From assembly GCF_029626225.1 (NCBI RefSeq), contig NZ_JARUBP010000001.1, positions 1,116,001 through 1,180,000 on the forward strand: a DNA stretch of 64,000 bases. Reading direction: 5' to 3'. Positions 44,755-52,524 of this stretch are shown here, piece after piece. Below the pieces are notes generated by a model, which was not told the origin of the DNA, searched no databases, and worked only from the letters and a program-made list of their open reading frames with translations. The stretch comes from Asanoa sp. WMMD1127 (lineage in GTDB: Bacteria > Actinomycetota > Actinomycetes > Mycobacteriales > Micromonosporaceae). How positions within the stretch are numbered: the first letter of the stretch is position 1; the number at the start of each line of letters is the position of its first letter. The position numbers and the translations under genes are program-made.

Positions 44755-45447
44755 ATGACAGTCACCCTGATCACCGGAGGATCCGCGGGCATCGGCGCCG
44801 CAACCGCGCGGCAGCTGCTTGCCCTCGGTCAGCGCGTCGCGGTTACGGGCCGCCGGGCCGACAAGCTGAACCGGTTCGCTGACGACAACCCCGAGGCGCT
44901 GACGCTCGTCTCCGACAGCGGGGTGCCCGCCGAGGTGCAGGCGGCCGTGGACAGCACGGTGGGCAAGTTCGGGCGGTTGGACAACATCGTCGCCAACGCC
45001 GGGTACGCCACCCACGACGGCCTCGACGACGGCGACCCCGACGGCTGGCGCGACATGGTGCTGACCAACGTCCTCGGCCCGGCGGCGCTGATCCGGGCCG
45101 CGCTCCCCCATCTCGCCGCCGCCCGCGGCCGCATCGTCCTGGTCGGCAGCGTCGCGGGCCTGCTGCACACGCCGGGCAACATCTACGGTGCGACGAAGTG
45201 GGCCTTAACCGGTTTGGCCGGCAATACGCGGCAACTGGTGAGCGCGAAGGGGATCGGCGTCACGCTCGTTTCGCCCGGCGGCACGGAGACGGACTTCTTC
45301 GGGCCGATCGGCGGACCGCCGGCGGACCGGCCTGGCGGCTACCTGACCGCGGACCAGGTCGCGGCCAGCATTGTGTGGGCGCTGAACCAGCCCGAGGGCG
45401 TGGACATCAGCACGATCACCATGCGCCGAATCGGTTCACCTGTCTGA
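44755..45447 (+). CDS. Short-chain dehydrogenase/reductase
   Basis: 230 residues, classical SDR. Cofactor motif TLITGGSAGIGAATARQL, NAG motif IVANAGYATHDG, catalytic Ser in RIVLVGSVAG, and Tyr-Lys in IYGATKWAL. Substrate unknown. Control by the divergent MerR regulator is strongly suggested by the promoter. ATG 44755 is preferred over ATG 44743, which lies inside the -10. A TTA codon at 45205 is in frame and lies in TTAACCGGTT. Confidence 0.94.
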   Translation: MTVTLITGGSAGIGAATARQLLALGQRVAVTGRRADKLNRFADDNPEALTLVSDSGVPAEVQAAVDSTVGKFGRLDNIVANAGYATHDGLDDGDPDGWRDMVLTNVLGPAALIRAALPHLAAARGRIVLVGSVAGLLHTPGNIYGATKWALTGLAGNTRQLVSAKGIGVTLVSPGGTETDFFGPIGGPPADRPGGYLTADQVAASIVWALNQPEGVDISTITMRRIGSPV

Positions 45448-45681
45448 CCATCGTCGGCCTTGCCGGCGGCCAGGCTTGGACACGCGTGGTGTGGCGCTCC
45501 GTCGCGTCGGCAATGGGAGGGTTTGACTCGAGTTGGTGCACCGGCGCGATGTCCGGCTGACCACGCGCATAAGAGGCGACAACGCTGCGACCATCACCCA
45601 CGGACGGCGCGGCCATCGCGGCGCGGAAGTTGCGGCCATCGCAGAAAACGGCCGCTAGGCCGTCGCGACGCGGGCGGCGCC
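45448..45681. other. Intergenic stretch, no gene seen
   Basis: Between the SDR stop and the 14-bp repeat array; no ribosome site followed by a plausible protein was found on either strand. Confidence 0.5.
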
Positions 45682-45905
45682 GCACGGGCAGCACGGCACG
45701 GGCAGCACGGCACAGGCAGCACGGCACAGGCAGCACGCCACAGGCAGCACGGCACAGGCAGCACGGCACAGGCAGCACGGCACAGGCAGCACGGCACAGG
45801 CAGCACGGCACAGGCAGCACGGCACAGGCAGCACGGCACAGGCAGCACGGCACAGGCAGCACGGCACAGGCAGCACGGCACAGGCAGCACGGCACAGGCA
45901 GCACG
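45682..45905. repeat. 14-bp tandem repeat, 16 copies
   Basis: Exactly 224 bases made of 16 units of the form GCACAGGCAGCACG. The first two units carry G for A at position 5, one has G to C; the rest are identical, so the array is young or actively homogenised. The two half-units are alike (GCACAGG / CAGCACG). Because 14 is not a multiple of 3, all three frames stay open and give false repeat peptides. Confidence 0.95.
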
Positions 45906-45972
45906 GCAACCGCCGCAAGAGGCGCGCGGCCGTCGACGGAAGGGCTGGGCGGCCGACCCGTACCATTCCCCG

Positions 45973-47001
45973 ATGCGATGGAACCGCAAGCAATCCCTGG
46001 CCGACCTGTGCACGGCGCTGGCGGAGGCGATCGACCAGCACGACGAGGGCGCCGCGAGGAAGGCGTTCAAGGCCATCGTCAAAGAAGCCGCCCGTGCCGA
46101 GCCCGCCCAGCTGACCGAGGCGCTGCACGCGCTCCGGCCAGGATTGGCCCGGGTCCCGCTCGGCCACGGCGCAAACATGGCCGCCCTCGCCGGCGGCCTG
46201 GTCGAAGCCGGCGCCGACCCGACCGCCGCCCTCGACGTGCTGGCGGAACGGGTCGCGGTCGGCCTGGAGCAAGCGGCCCGCTTCCCGGAGCTCGCCGACG
46301 CGGACGCCGCGGAACCAACAGACAGCGCCACCGCGAAGGCGATCGTCGAGCGCGTCGCGGCCGCCGGCAACCTCGACATGGACGAGGCCTCGGCGGTGAC
46401 CCAGTCGTGGTTCACCGTCAACGAATGGATCCCGGCGCTCCTGCTCCCGTTGCAGCAGAAGGCCGGCCGCGCCGCGCTCCCACAGCGGCAGCGACTGATC
46501 GAGGCGGCATCCGTCGCACCTGACCGGATCGACGCGGCACAGTGGTTGCTCGGGCTGCTACTCGTGCTCGACGACGAGCCGCTCGTCGTCATCGATCGGG
46601 CTTCCGGCAAGGTCTTCGAGGTCACCATCAGCGGCGTCGGCGACAACTTCCAGCTGCACACCCTGCTCGCGCACCTGCTGATCGGCGGCGGCCACCTCCC
46701 GGGTACGCCACCGCAGCCGGACTGGGTCGCCGCCGCCACTGACGGGCCGCTGGAGCCGGCGGGGCCGATCCACGGCCAGTTCAACCTCGTCGACGCGGGC
46801 GGAAAGTGGATCTGGAACGAGGGCCGGCCCGTCGACATCGAGCCCGTCGCCGGCCGGCGGATCGTCGTGCTGGACCCACCGCCGTACGAGCGGTCGTGGA
46901 ATGTCGGTCGGGTCTATCCGTTGATGCGCCCGGAGATCCGGCTCGACGCGGTCGCCCAGGAAGCGCAGGACTGGCTTCGGCTCATCAGCCCGGCCAAGTA
47001 G
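45973..47001 (+). CDS. Conserved hypothetical protein
   Basis: 342 residues, not recognised. Mostly helical (SLADLCTALAEAIDQHDEGAARKAFKAIVKEA at the start), with a C-terminal beta-rich part (GPIHGQFNLVDAGGKWIWNEGRPVDIEPV; RRIVVLDPPPYERSWN). No signal peptide or membrane segment. ATG 45973 was chosen because upstream in-frame sequence is only the 14-bp array. A hairpin terminator follows the stop. Homologues of this kind are known in actinomycetes as proteins of unknown function (from general impression only). Confidence 0.75.
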   Translation: MRWNRKQSLADLCTALAEAIDQHDEGAARKAFKAIVKEAARAEPAQLTEALHALRPGLARVPLGHGANMAALAGGLVEAGADPTAALDVLAERVAVGLEQAARFPELADADAAEPTDSATAKAIVERVAAAGNLDMDEASAVTQSWFTVNEWIPALLLPLQQKAGRAALPQRQRLIEAASVAPDRIDAAQWLLGLLLVLDDEPLVVIDRASGKVFEVTISGVGDNFQLHTLLAHLLIGGGHLPGTPPQPDWVAAATDGPLEPAGPIHGQFNLVDAGGKWIWNEGRPVDIEPVAGRRIVVLDPPPYERSWNVGRVYPLMRPEIRLDAVAQEAQDWLRLISPAK

Positions 47002-47008
47002 GAGCGAA

Positions 47009-47037
47009 CGGCCCGGGTCCACAAGGGACCCGGGCCG
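47009..47037. terminator. Bidirectional hairpin terminator
   Basis: Perfect 12-bp stem (47009-47020 with 47026-47037), 5-base loop, between the convergent stops at 47001 and 47055. Confidence 0.85.
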
Positions 47038-47054
47038 CCGCGAACAGCAGACGA

Positions 47055-48503
47055 TCAGTACCGGTAGTGCTCCGGCTTGTAGGGACCCTCGACGTGCACG
47101 CCGAGGTACTCCGCCTGCTTCTTGGACAGCTCGGTCAACCGCACGCCGAGCGCGTCCAGGTGCAGCCGGGCCACCTTCTCGTCGAGGTGCTTGGGCAGCA
47201 CGTAGACGCCGGTGGCGTACTCGCCCTGCCAGAGTTCGAGCTGCGCCAGCACCTGGTTGGCGAACGAGCTCGACATCACGAAGCTCGGGTGCCCGGTCGC
47301 GTTGCCCAGGTTCATCAGCCGGCCCTCGGAGAGCACCAGGATCGCGTGCCCGTCCGGGAAGCGCCACTCGTGCACCTGCGGCTTGACCTCGGTCTTGACG
47401 ACGCCGGGTACGCGGGCCAGACCGGCCATGTCGATCTCGTTGTCAAAGTGCCCGACGTTGCCGACGATCGCGTTGTGCTTCATCCGCGCCATGTGGTCGG
47501 CGCTGATGATGTCGACGCCGCCGGTCGTGGTGATGAAGATGTCGGCCGTCTCGACCACGTCGTCCAGTCGCACGACCTGCAGGCCGTCCATCGCCGCCTG
47601 CAGCGCGCAGATCGGGTCGATCTCGGTGACGACGACGCGGGCGCCCTGGCCCCGCAACGCCTCCGCCGAGCCCTTGCCGACGTCGCCGTAGCCGCAGACC
47701 ACGGCCAGCTTGCCGCCCAGCATCACGTCGGTGGCCCGGTTGAGGCCGTCGGTCAGCGAGTGGCGGATGCCGTACTTGTTGTCGAACTTGGACTTCGTGA
47801 CCGAGTCGTTGACGTTGATGGCCGGGAACAGCAGGGTCCCCGCCCGAGCCAGCTCGTAGAGCCGCGTTACGCCGGTCGTGGTCTCCTCGGAGACGCCGCG
47901 CATGCCGGCCGCGATCCGGGTGAACCGCTGGCCGTCCTCGGCGATGCTGGTCCGGAGGGTCTCCAGGATCAGCCGGTACTCCTCGTGATCGTCCTCTGTG
48001 GCCGCCGGCACCATGCCCGCCGCCTCGAACTCGACACCCTTGTGCACCAGCAGCGTGGCGTCGCCGCCGTCGTCGACGATCAGGTTCGGGCCCTGCCCGT
48101 CGCCGAAGTCGAACAGTCGCATGGTGCACCACCAGTACTCGGCCAGCGTCTCGCCCTTCCAGGCGAACACCGGCGTGCCGGCGGGTGCGTCAACCGTCCC
48201 GTTAGGACCGACGACGACCGCGGCCGCCGCTTCATCCTGAGTGGAGAAGATGTTGCAGGAGACCCAGCGGACATCGGCGCCGAGCGCGACGAGCGTCTCG
48301 ATCAGCACCGCCGTCTGCACGGTCATGTGCAGCGAGCCCGCGATCCGGGCGCCGCGCAGCGGCTGCTGGTCGGCGAACTCGCGGCGGAGCGCCATCAGGC
48401 CGGGCATCTCGTGTTCGGCCAAGCGGATCTGGTGCCGGCCGAAGGTGGCGAGGTCGAGGTCGCGCACGGCGAACTCGACACCGTTGACGGTCTGGGCGTG
48501 CAT
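47055..48503 (-). CDS. ahcY: Adenosylhomocysteinase
   Basis: 482 residues. Splits S-adenosylhomocysteine to adenosine and homocysteine in the activated methyl cycle, using bound NAD. Visible signatures: [28 protein letters not shown], the Lys/Asp region [21 protein letters not shown] loop [19 protein letters not shown], and the C-terminal PYKPEHYRY. The 30-odd-residue insertion near [17 protein letters not shown] is as in the long (mycobacterial/plant) form. The gene is preceded by an SAH riboswitch, so it is switched on when its substrate accumulates. Confidence 0.98.
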   Translation of the reverse strand: MHAQTVNGVEFAVRDLDLATFGRHQIRLAEHEMPGLMALRREFADQQPLRGARIAGSLHMTVQTAVLIETLVALGADVRWVSCNIFSTQDEAAAAVVVGPNGTVDAPAGTPVFAWKGETLAEYWWCTMRLFDFGDGQGPNLIVDDGGDATLLVHKGVEFEAAGMVPAATEDDHEEYRLILETLRTSIAEDGQRFTRIAAGMRGVSEETTTGVTRLYELARAGTLLFPAINVNDSVTKSKFDNKYGIRHSLTDGLNRATDVMLGGKLAVVCGYGDVGKGSAEALRGQGARVVVTEIDPICALQAAMDGLQVVRLDDVVETADIFITTTGGVDIISADHMARMKHNAIVGNVGHFDNEIDMAGLARVPGVVKTEVKPQVHEWRFPDGHAILVLSEGRLMNLGNATGHPSFVMSSSFANQVLAQLELWQGEYATGVYVLPKHLDEKVARLHLDALGVRLTELSKKQAEYLGVHVEGPYKPEHYRY

Positions 48504-48521
48504 TTAGGCACCTCCCGTGAT

Positions 48522-48597
48522 CAGGAGGCGCCCTTGGGAATCAAAGGGCCTGACCGAGCGTGGCGGACCCGGTGGTCCGTCGCAGCGCCTCTCGGCC
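48522..48597 (-). promoter_or_regulatory. SAH riboswitch
   Basis: On the minus strand the ahcY leader has the class signature: GGCCGAGAGGCGCTGCGACGG at 48597-48577, the closing arm CGCTCGG near 48560-48554, and AAGGGCGCCTC near 48536-48526, which pairs back to GAGGCGC. The invariant GCGCTGCGAC is exact. The ribosome site GGGAGG and ATG 48503 follow within 20 bases. Known SAH riboswitches turn expression on when SAH binds. Confidence 0.85.
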
Positions 48598-48617
48598 GGC
48601 CCATCCACCATAACGCG

Positions 48618-49280
48618 TCACCGGAATGTGGTCACAAGTCCCATTTCATAAGCCATGATCACCAGGTGTACGCGGTCCCGCGCGTCCAGCTTCGTGAACA
48701 GCCGCGCGACGTGCGTCTTCGCCGTGGCCACGCTGATCACCAGCCGCTCGGCGATCTCCGTGTTGGAGAGCCCCTGCCCGACCAGCGTCAACACCTCCCG
48801 CTCACGCTCGGTGATGCCCTCCACCGGGATGACCTTCGCCGGCGTGGCCGGGCGGCCCGCGAACTCGGCGATCAGTCGGCGGGTGACGCTGGGTGCGATC
48901 AGCCCGTCACCGGCGGCGACCACCCGCACGGCGTCGAGAATGTCGTCGAGCGCCATGTCCTTGACCAGGAACCCGCCGGCCCCGGCCCGAAGGGCGCCGT
49001 AGACGTTGTCGTCGTCGTCGAACGTGGTCAACATGATCACGTGGGCGGGCGAGCCGCCTTCGACGATCATGCGAGTGGCGGCGATGCCGTCCATGACCGG
49101 CATCCGGATGTCCATCACCACGACGTCTGGGGCCAGTTCCCGGGTGAGGTGGACGGCCTGGACGCCGGTGCCGGCCTCCCCGACCACGGTCAGGTCCGGG
49201 GTATCCGAGATCAACACCCGCAGCCCGGCCCGGACGAGGGGCTGGTCGTCGGCGAGCAGCACCCGAATACGTTCCGTCAT
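48618..49280 (-). CDS. NarL-type response regulator
   Basis: 220 residues. Receiver: LLADDQPLVRAG, phospho-Asp in VVVMDIRMPVMDG, Thr in MLTTFDDDD, Lys in GFLVKDMALD. Output: LuxR-type HTH ITEREREVLTLVGQGLSNTEIAERLVISVATAKTHVARLFTKL. Its ATG overlaps the stop of the upstream histidine kinase gene (ATGA). The pair is the common DesK/NarX-like actinobacterial two-component type; target genes unknown. Confidence 0.96.
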   Translation of the reverse strand: MTERIRVLLADDQPLVRAGLRVLISDTPDLTVVGEAGTGVQAVHLTRELAPDVVVMDIRMPVMDGIAATRMIVEGGSPAHVIMLTTFDDDDNVYGALRAGAGGFLVKDMALDDILDAVRVVAAGDGLIAPSVTRRLIAEFAGRPATPAKVIPVEGITEREREVLTLVGQGLSNTEIAERLVISVATAKTHVARLFTKLDARDRVHLVIMAYEMGLVTTFR

Positions 49281-50401
49281 GGCGCGTCCGCCGGGATCGG
49301 GAGGACGGCGCGGACCTCGAAGCCGCCCTCGGCGCGCGGGCCGGCGGTCAGCTCGCCGCCGAGGAGGGCGGCCCGCTCGCGCATGCCGGGCAGGCCGTAG
49401 CCGGTGCCCGCGTCGGTGCCGCCCCGGCCGGCGTCGCTTACGACGATGGTGAGTACGTCTAGTGCGTACTCGATGATGATCGTGCAGTTGGTGGTCTGAG
49501 CGTGCCGCACGACGTTGGTGAGCGCCTCCTGGATGATCCGGTAGGCGGCGACGTCGATGTCGGCCGGCAACGCCCGCTGCTCCCCCGAAATCCGCACCTC
49601 GGCCCGGACGCCGGCGGCTTCGGTGGCGGTCACCAGCTGCCCGAGCTCGGCCAGGCCCGGCGTGGCGGCCGGCGCGTCGTCGCTGCGCCGGAGCGCGACC
49701 AGGGTGCGGCGGAGCCCGGCGAGCGTCTCCCGGCTGGCGGTCTCGATCGTGTCGAGCGCCTTGCGGGCCTCCTCGGGCTGCGTCTCGATCACCCGTCGCC
49801 CGACGCCGGCCTGGATGGCGATCACGCCGATGCTGTGCGCGACCTGATCATGGAGGTCCCGCGCGATCTGGAGGCGCTCCTTGGTGACCGCCTCGGCGGC
49901 GGCCCGGCTGAGCAGGGCAGAGTTGTAGTCGCGCCGCTGCCGGACGGCGGTGCCCGCGAGCCAGGCGACCACCACGCCGAGGAGCAGGGCGATCACGACA
50001 TTGACATAGTCAGCGCCGCCGTCGAGGTAGAGCGCCGCCGCGGCGACCTGGGCGACCAGGGCGGTCACCGCCGCGCCACCGGCGGCCAGCCGCGACCGGG
50101 TGGCGGCCAGGTAGGCGACCGCCACGTCGAGCACCACTGCCTGGAGACCGCCGACGAGCCCGGTCGGCCCCAGCGGCGCGAGGCCGACCACGCCGAACAG
50201 CAGCAGGACGAACCCGACCAGAGGCCACCGCGGCAGCAGAATCGCGGGCAACCCGAGCACGACGACGGGCAGCGCGATCGCCGGGCCGGTCAGGGGATCA
50301 TTGAGGCTGACAACGGCAAGAGCGAGAGCAAGGGGGTACGCGGCCAGGGCGACCCACGACAGAGCGGCCGAGGATCCCCGGTGCGCGACGGTGGCGGTCA
50401 T
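49277..50401 (-). CDS. Sensor histidine kinase, HisKA_3 type
   Basis: 374 residues. Five or six N-terminal helices with very short loops (no extracellular sensor), then HisKA_3 with phospho-His in RLQIARDLHDQVAHSIGVIAIQ and a small HATPase (IIQEALTNVVRHAQT; G-box DAGRGGTDAGTGYGLPGMRERAALLGG). Partner of the overlapping NarL-type regulator gene. Intramembrane-sensing kinases of this type often report on membrane or drug stress. ATG 50401 was chosen as the last Met before the first helix. Confidence 0.95.
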   Translation of the reverse strand: MTATVAHRGSSAALSWVALAAYPLALALAVVSLNDPLTGPAIALPVVVLGLPAILLPRWPLVGFVLLLFGVVGLAPLGPTGLVGGLQAVVLDVAVAYLAATRSRLAAGGAAVTALVAQVAAAALYLDGGADYVNVVIALLLGVVVAWLAGTAVRQRRDYNSALLSRAAAEAVTKERLQIARDLHDQVAHSIGVIAIQAGVGRRVIETQPEEARKALDTIETASRETLAGLRRTLVALRRSDDAPAATPGLAELGQLVTATEAAGVRAEVRISGEQRALPADIDVAAYRIIQEALTNVVRHAQTTNCTIIIEYALDVLTIVVSDAGRGGTDAGTGYGLPGMRERAALLGGELTAGPRAEGGFEVRAVLPIPADAP

Positions 50402-50511
50402 GCGGTCGATGGTAGGTATCCGCAGGTGAGAGCGAGTCGGCCCGCGGATGTAAGACCCGGGGCTGACATGCGGGAACCACGACCGCCCAAGTCGGTACAC
50501 TCTTCACTCGC

Positions 50512-50584
50512 GCCCTCGTAGCTCAGGGGATAGAGCATCGGTTTCCTAAACCGTGTGTCGCAGGTTCGAATCCTGCCGGGGGCA
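50512..50584 (+). tRNA. tRNA-Arg (anticodon CCT)
   Basis: Full cloverleaf: acceptor GCCCTCG/CGGGGGC with one G-U pair, D arm GCTC...GAGC, anticodon loop TTCCTAA (CCT at 50543-50545 region), T arm GCAGG-TTCGAAT-CCTGC, discriminator A at 50584. The CCA end is not fully encoded (ACC then A from the following palindrome). Reads AGG codons, which are rare in this genome type. Confidence 0.95.
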
Positions 50585-50620
50585 CCATCTCCTCTCTCGC
50601 GCGCGAGAGAGGAGATGGTG
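50583..50620. terminator. 38-bp perfect palindrome at the tRNA 3' end
   Basis: Arms 50583-50601 and 50602-50620 are perfectly complementary (19 bp, no loop spacer; centre GCGCGC). It includes the last two tRNA bases. A second palindrome of 16 bp (TGGGGCTCGAGCCCCA) lies at 50633-50648. Most likely tandem terminators for the tRNA; an attachment-site remnant is a weaker alternative. Confidence 0.6.
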
Positions 50621-50819
50621 CTGATTCCCCCCTGGGGCTCGAGCCCCAGACCCCACGGCGGTCGGCGCCGTCGCTACACAGGCCTCGACGTGAGACCGCT
50701 GCCCCGGGGGTCTCGTGCTCGTCGGCGGGCGACGCCCGCGGGCAACCAGCCGGCGCACCCACCGCAACATCCGCTCATGCCGATGAGCGTGCATGTGCTC
50801 ATGTCTGGACTGGCCGGAA

Positions 50820-51359
50820 TTATCGGATGGCGAAGCCGTCCAGGATGACCTCGACAGCGCGATCGAGCACGGCCGCCGGAACCGGCGTCGCTGCGGCGGT
50901 CTGGGCCAGGCCGCGGATTAGCAAGTAGAGCTCCTCGACACCGACGTCCGGCCGGACGCTGCCGGCGGCCTGGGCGCGGCGCAGCGCCGTGTCGACCGCC
51001 GACTTGAGTTCGGACGACACCGCGACGATGGCCGGGGGGGCATCGCCGCCCAGCATTGAGGCCAGCGTGAGCTTGCTGGCGCCTCTCTGGATCATCTCGT
51101 GGATCAGCGTGGACAGCGCCGCAGACGGGTCGGGCGCGCTGGCTGCGGCCCGGGTGCGGTCGAGTAGGCCGGTGAAGTGCCGCACCAGGGCGGCCTCGAC
51201 CAACGCCTCCTTGGTCGGGAAGTGCCGGAACACGGTGGCGATACCGACGCCGGCCAGCCGCGCCACCTCTTCGGTCGAGCCGGCCTCGCCACGCGTGCCG
51301 AAGACGTGGTCGGCGGCGCTGAGGATGCGCTCGCGGTTCTCCCGTGCATCCTGGCGCAT
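50820..51359 (-). CDS. TetR-family transcriptional regulator
   Basis: 179 residues. HTH: NRERILSAADHVFGTRGEAGSTEEVARLAGVGIATVFRHFPTKEALVEAAL. C-terminal domain of the type found in small-molecule-responsive repressors (TetR_C with ILDGFAIR end). Divergent from a SnoaL-like gene; a 16-base operator-like dyad lies in the spacer of that gene's promoter, so repression of the neighbour is expected. ATG 51359. Confidence 0.93.
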   Translation of the reverse strand: MRQDARENRERILSAADHVFGTRGEAGSTEEVARLAGVGIATVFRHFPTKEALVEAALVRHFTGLLDRTRAAASAPDPSAALSTLIHEMIQRGASKLTLASMLGGDAPPAIVAVSSELKSAVDTALRRAQAAGSVRPDVGVEELYLLIRGLAQTAAATPVPAAVLDRAVEVILDGFAIR

Positions 51360-51367
51360 GCGAGCAC

Positions 51368-51396
51368 TTTAACCGAAGTGCCGACTTCGCTACAGT
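51368..51396 (+). promoter_or_regulatory. Promoter with TetR operator in its spacer
   Basis: -35-like TTTAAC (51368-51373), 17-bp spacer, -10 TACAGT (51391-51396). The spacer contains CGAAGT-GCCG-ACTTCG (51374-51389), a perfect 6-4-6 dyad; a related ACTTCG half-site recurs at 51410. Confidence 0.75.
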
Positions 51397-51431
51397 AAAC
51401 GGAGTCCAGACTTCGCTGAAGGGCAGGGACC

Positions 51432-51896
51432 ATGCGTACACCCGAGGAGACCGTCCGCACCGTGGCCGCCGGGGTCTGCCGCATCATGCGCGGCGGCCTC
51501 ACTACGGCCGAAGAGGTGGCACAGTTCGACGAACTGGCCGCCTGTTACGCCGAGCACACCGACGTGCGGCACCCCCTCAACCCGCTCGGCGACACCCCGC
51601 TGCGCAGCCGGGCCGCGCTGCGCGAACACTTCTCCGCCGGCACCCGCCCCACCGGCGTCCAGCGCTACGACGTCGTTGACGACCACGTGCACACGACGGC
51701 CGATCCCGAAGTCGTGATCTTCGAGTTCCGGTACGCCGGCATGGTCGACGGCCGCCCCTTCACGATGCCGTGCATCTTCGTCGTGCGGGTCTGCGACGGC
51801 GAGATCGTCGAGTCCCGCGACTACGTCGACCACGTAGCCGGTGCCCGCGCGTTCGGCCGCCTGCCCGCTCTGGCCGCCGCACTGACCACCGATTGA
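51432..51896 (+). CDS. SnoaL-like (NTF2-fold) protein
   Basis: 154 residues of the SnoaL/polyketide-cyclase-like alpha+beta barrel: YAEHTDVRHPLNPLGDTPLRSRAALREHF and the ending ...VCDGEIVESRDYVDH, in which the late Asp-Tyr-x-Asp is typical. These folds act as isomerases, hydratases or cyclases; activity cannot be assigned. ATG 51432 follows a weak GGCAGGG. Probably repressed by the divergent TetR protein. Confidence 0.88.
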   Translation: MRTPEETVRTVAAGVCRIMRGGLTTAEEVAQFDELAACYAEHTDVRHPLNPLGDTPLRSRAALREHFSAGTRPTGVQRYDVVDDHVHTTADPEVVIFEFRYAGMVDGRPFTMPCIFVVRVCDGEIVESRDYVDHVAGARAFGRLPALAAALTTD

Positions 51897-52119
51897 TCGC
51901 CACACCGGCCGGGCGCGGCGCGATCATACGATCAGGTGCGCGGCCCGGTGCATCGACGCCCGGTACCGGCGACGTCTGCGATTGCAGATCTGATGCGATC
52001 AAAGCCGAAGGCTCACAGCGCGCACCGGCCGCGCCTGTCCTCAGGTGGAGGCCGGAACCACGGCACGCACTGATCTGCCGCGGACAACGGGTGCTGGGCA
52101 GGATGACGGTCGCGTTTGG
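51897..52119. other. Intergenic stretch, no gene seen
   Basis: Between the SnoaL-like gene and the convergent small gene at 52120; contains no recognised element. Confidence 0.5.
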
Positions 52120-52413
52120 TCAAGCCGAGCCATGAACCGGCGACACCTGACAGCGGCGGCGAAACTCCCCCCGCCAACGCTCCACCTGCTCGTCGTCATG
52201 CAGAAAGGCACCGCCCAGGTCGGGCGCATCGATTCCATGGAGAAGGTCGAGCGCCCACCAGACCACTTCGTCAAGGACCAGGCGATCGGCTGGGGGCCTG
52301 TGCCATTGAGCGGCCCACCGGTCTGCTTGGTCACGGGTGCGTGTGCCGTCCAGCACGGCGGTTAACCACTCATCAATCTCTTCCCGCGTCGGCGGAAGCT
52401 CCTGCCCTACCAC
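52120..52413 (-). CDS. Small conserved-looking protein, unknown function
   Basis: About 97 residues beginning near LPPTREEIDEWLTAVLDGTRTRDQADRWAA and containing VLDEVVWWALDLLHGIDAP and FLHDDEQVERWRGEFRRRC. Composition and the compact Trp/Asp-rich helical pattern look like a real protein rather than a shadow. GTG 52413 is a tentative start; GTG 52431 is possible. It lies divergent from the Nudix gene. Not recognised further. Confidence 0.5.
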   Translation of the reverse strand: MVGQELPPTREEIDEWLTAVLDGTRTRDQADRWAAQWHRPPADRLVLDEVVWWALDLLHGIDAPDLGGAFLHDDEQVERWRGEFRRRCQVSPVHGSA

Positions 52414-52524
52414 TCTTTCAGCATGCCGCACGTCACTGTCGCCGCACTGATTTGCCGCGAACCGCTCGTCACGCTTGGAGGGCCGACCGGCCCTCGCGCC
52501 GCACGACTGCTGTTGGATGTCCTT

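Noticed and set aside
45594-45975. Repeat peptides (CRAACAVLPVPC-like on the minus strand, HGTGSTAQAARHRQ-like on the plus strand)
   Set aside because: They are translations of the 14-bp array, open in all frames because 14 is not a multiple of three.
50512-50648. Integrated element at the tRNA-Arg locus
   Set aside because: No integrase, no duplicated tRNA end and no cargo next to it; only the palindrome remains and is reported as such.
50523-50794. Open frames antisense to and downstream of the tRNA (peptides such as GFEPATHG and RQDSNLRHTV)
   Set aside because: These are well-known false proteins translated from tRNA antisense sequence; they have no ribosome site and cross the terminators.
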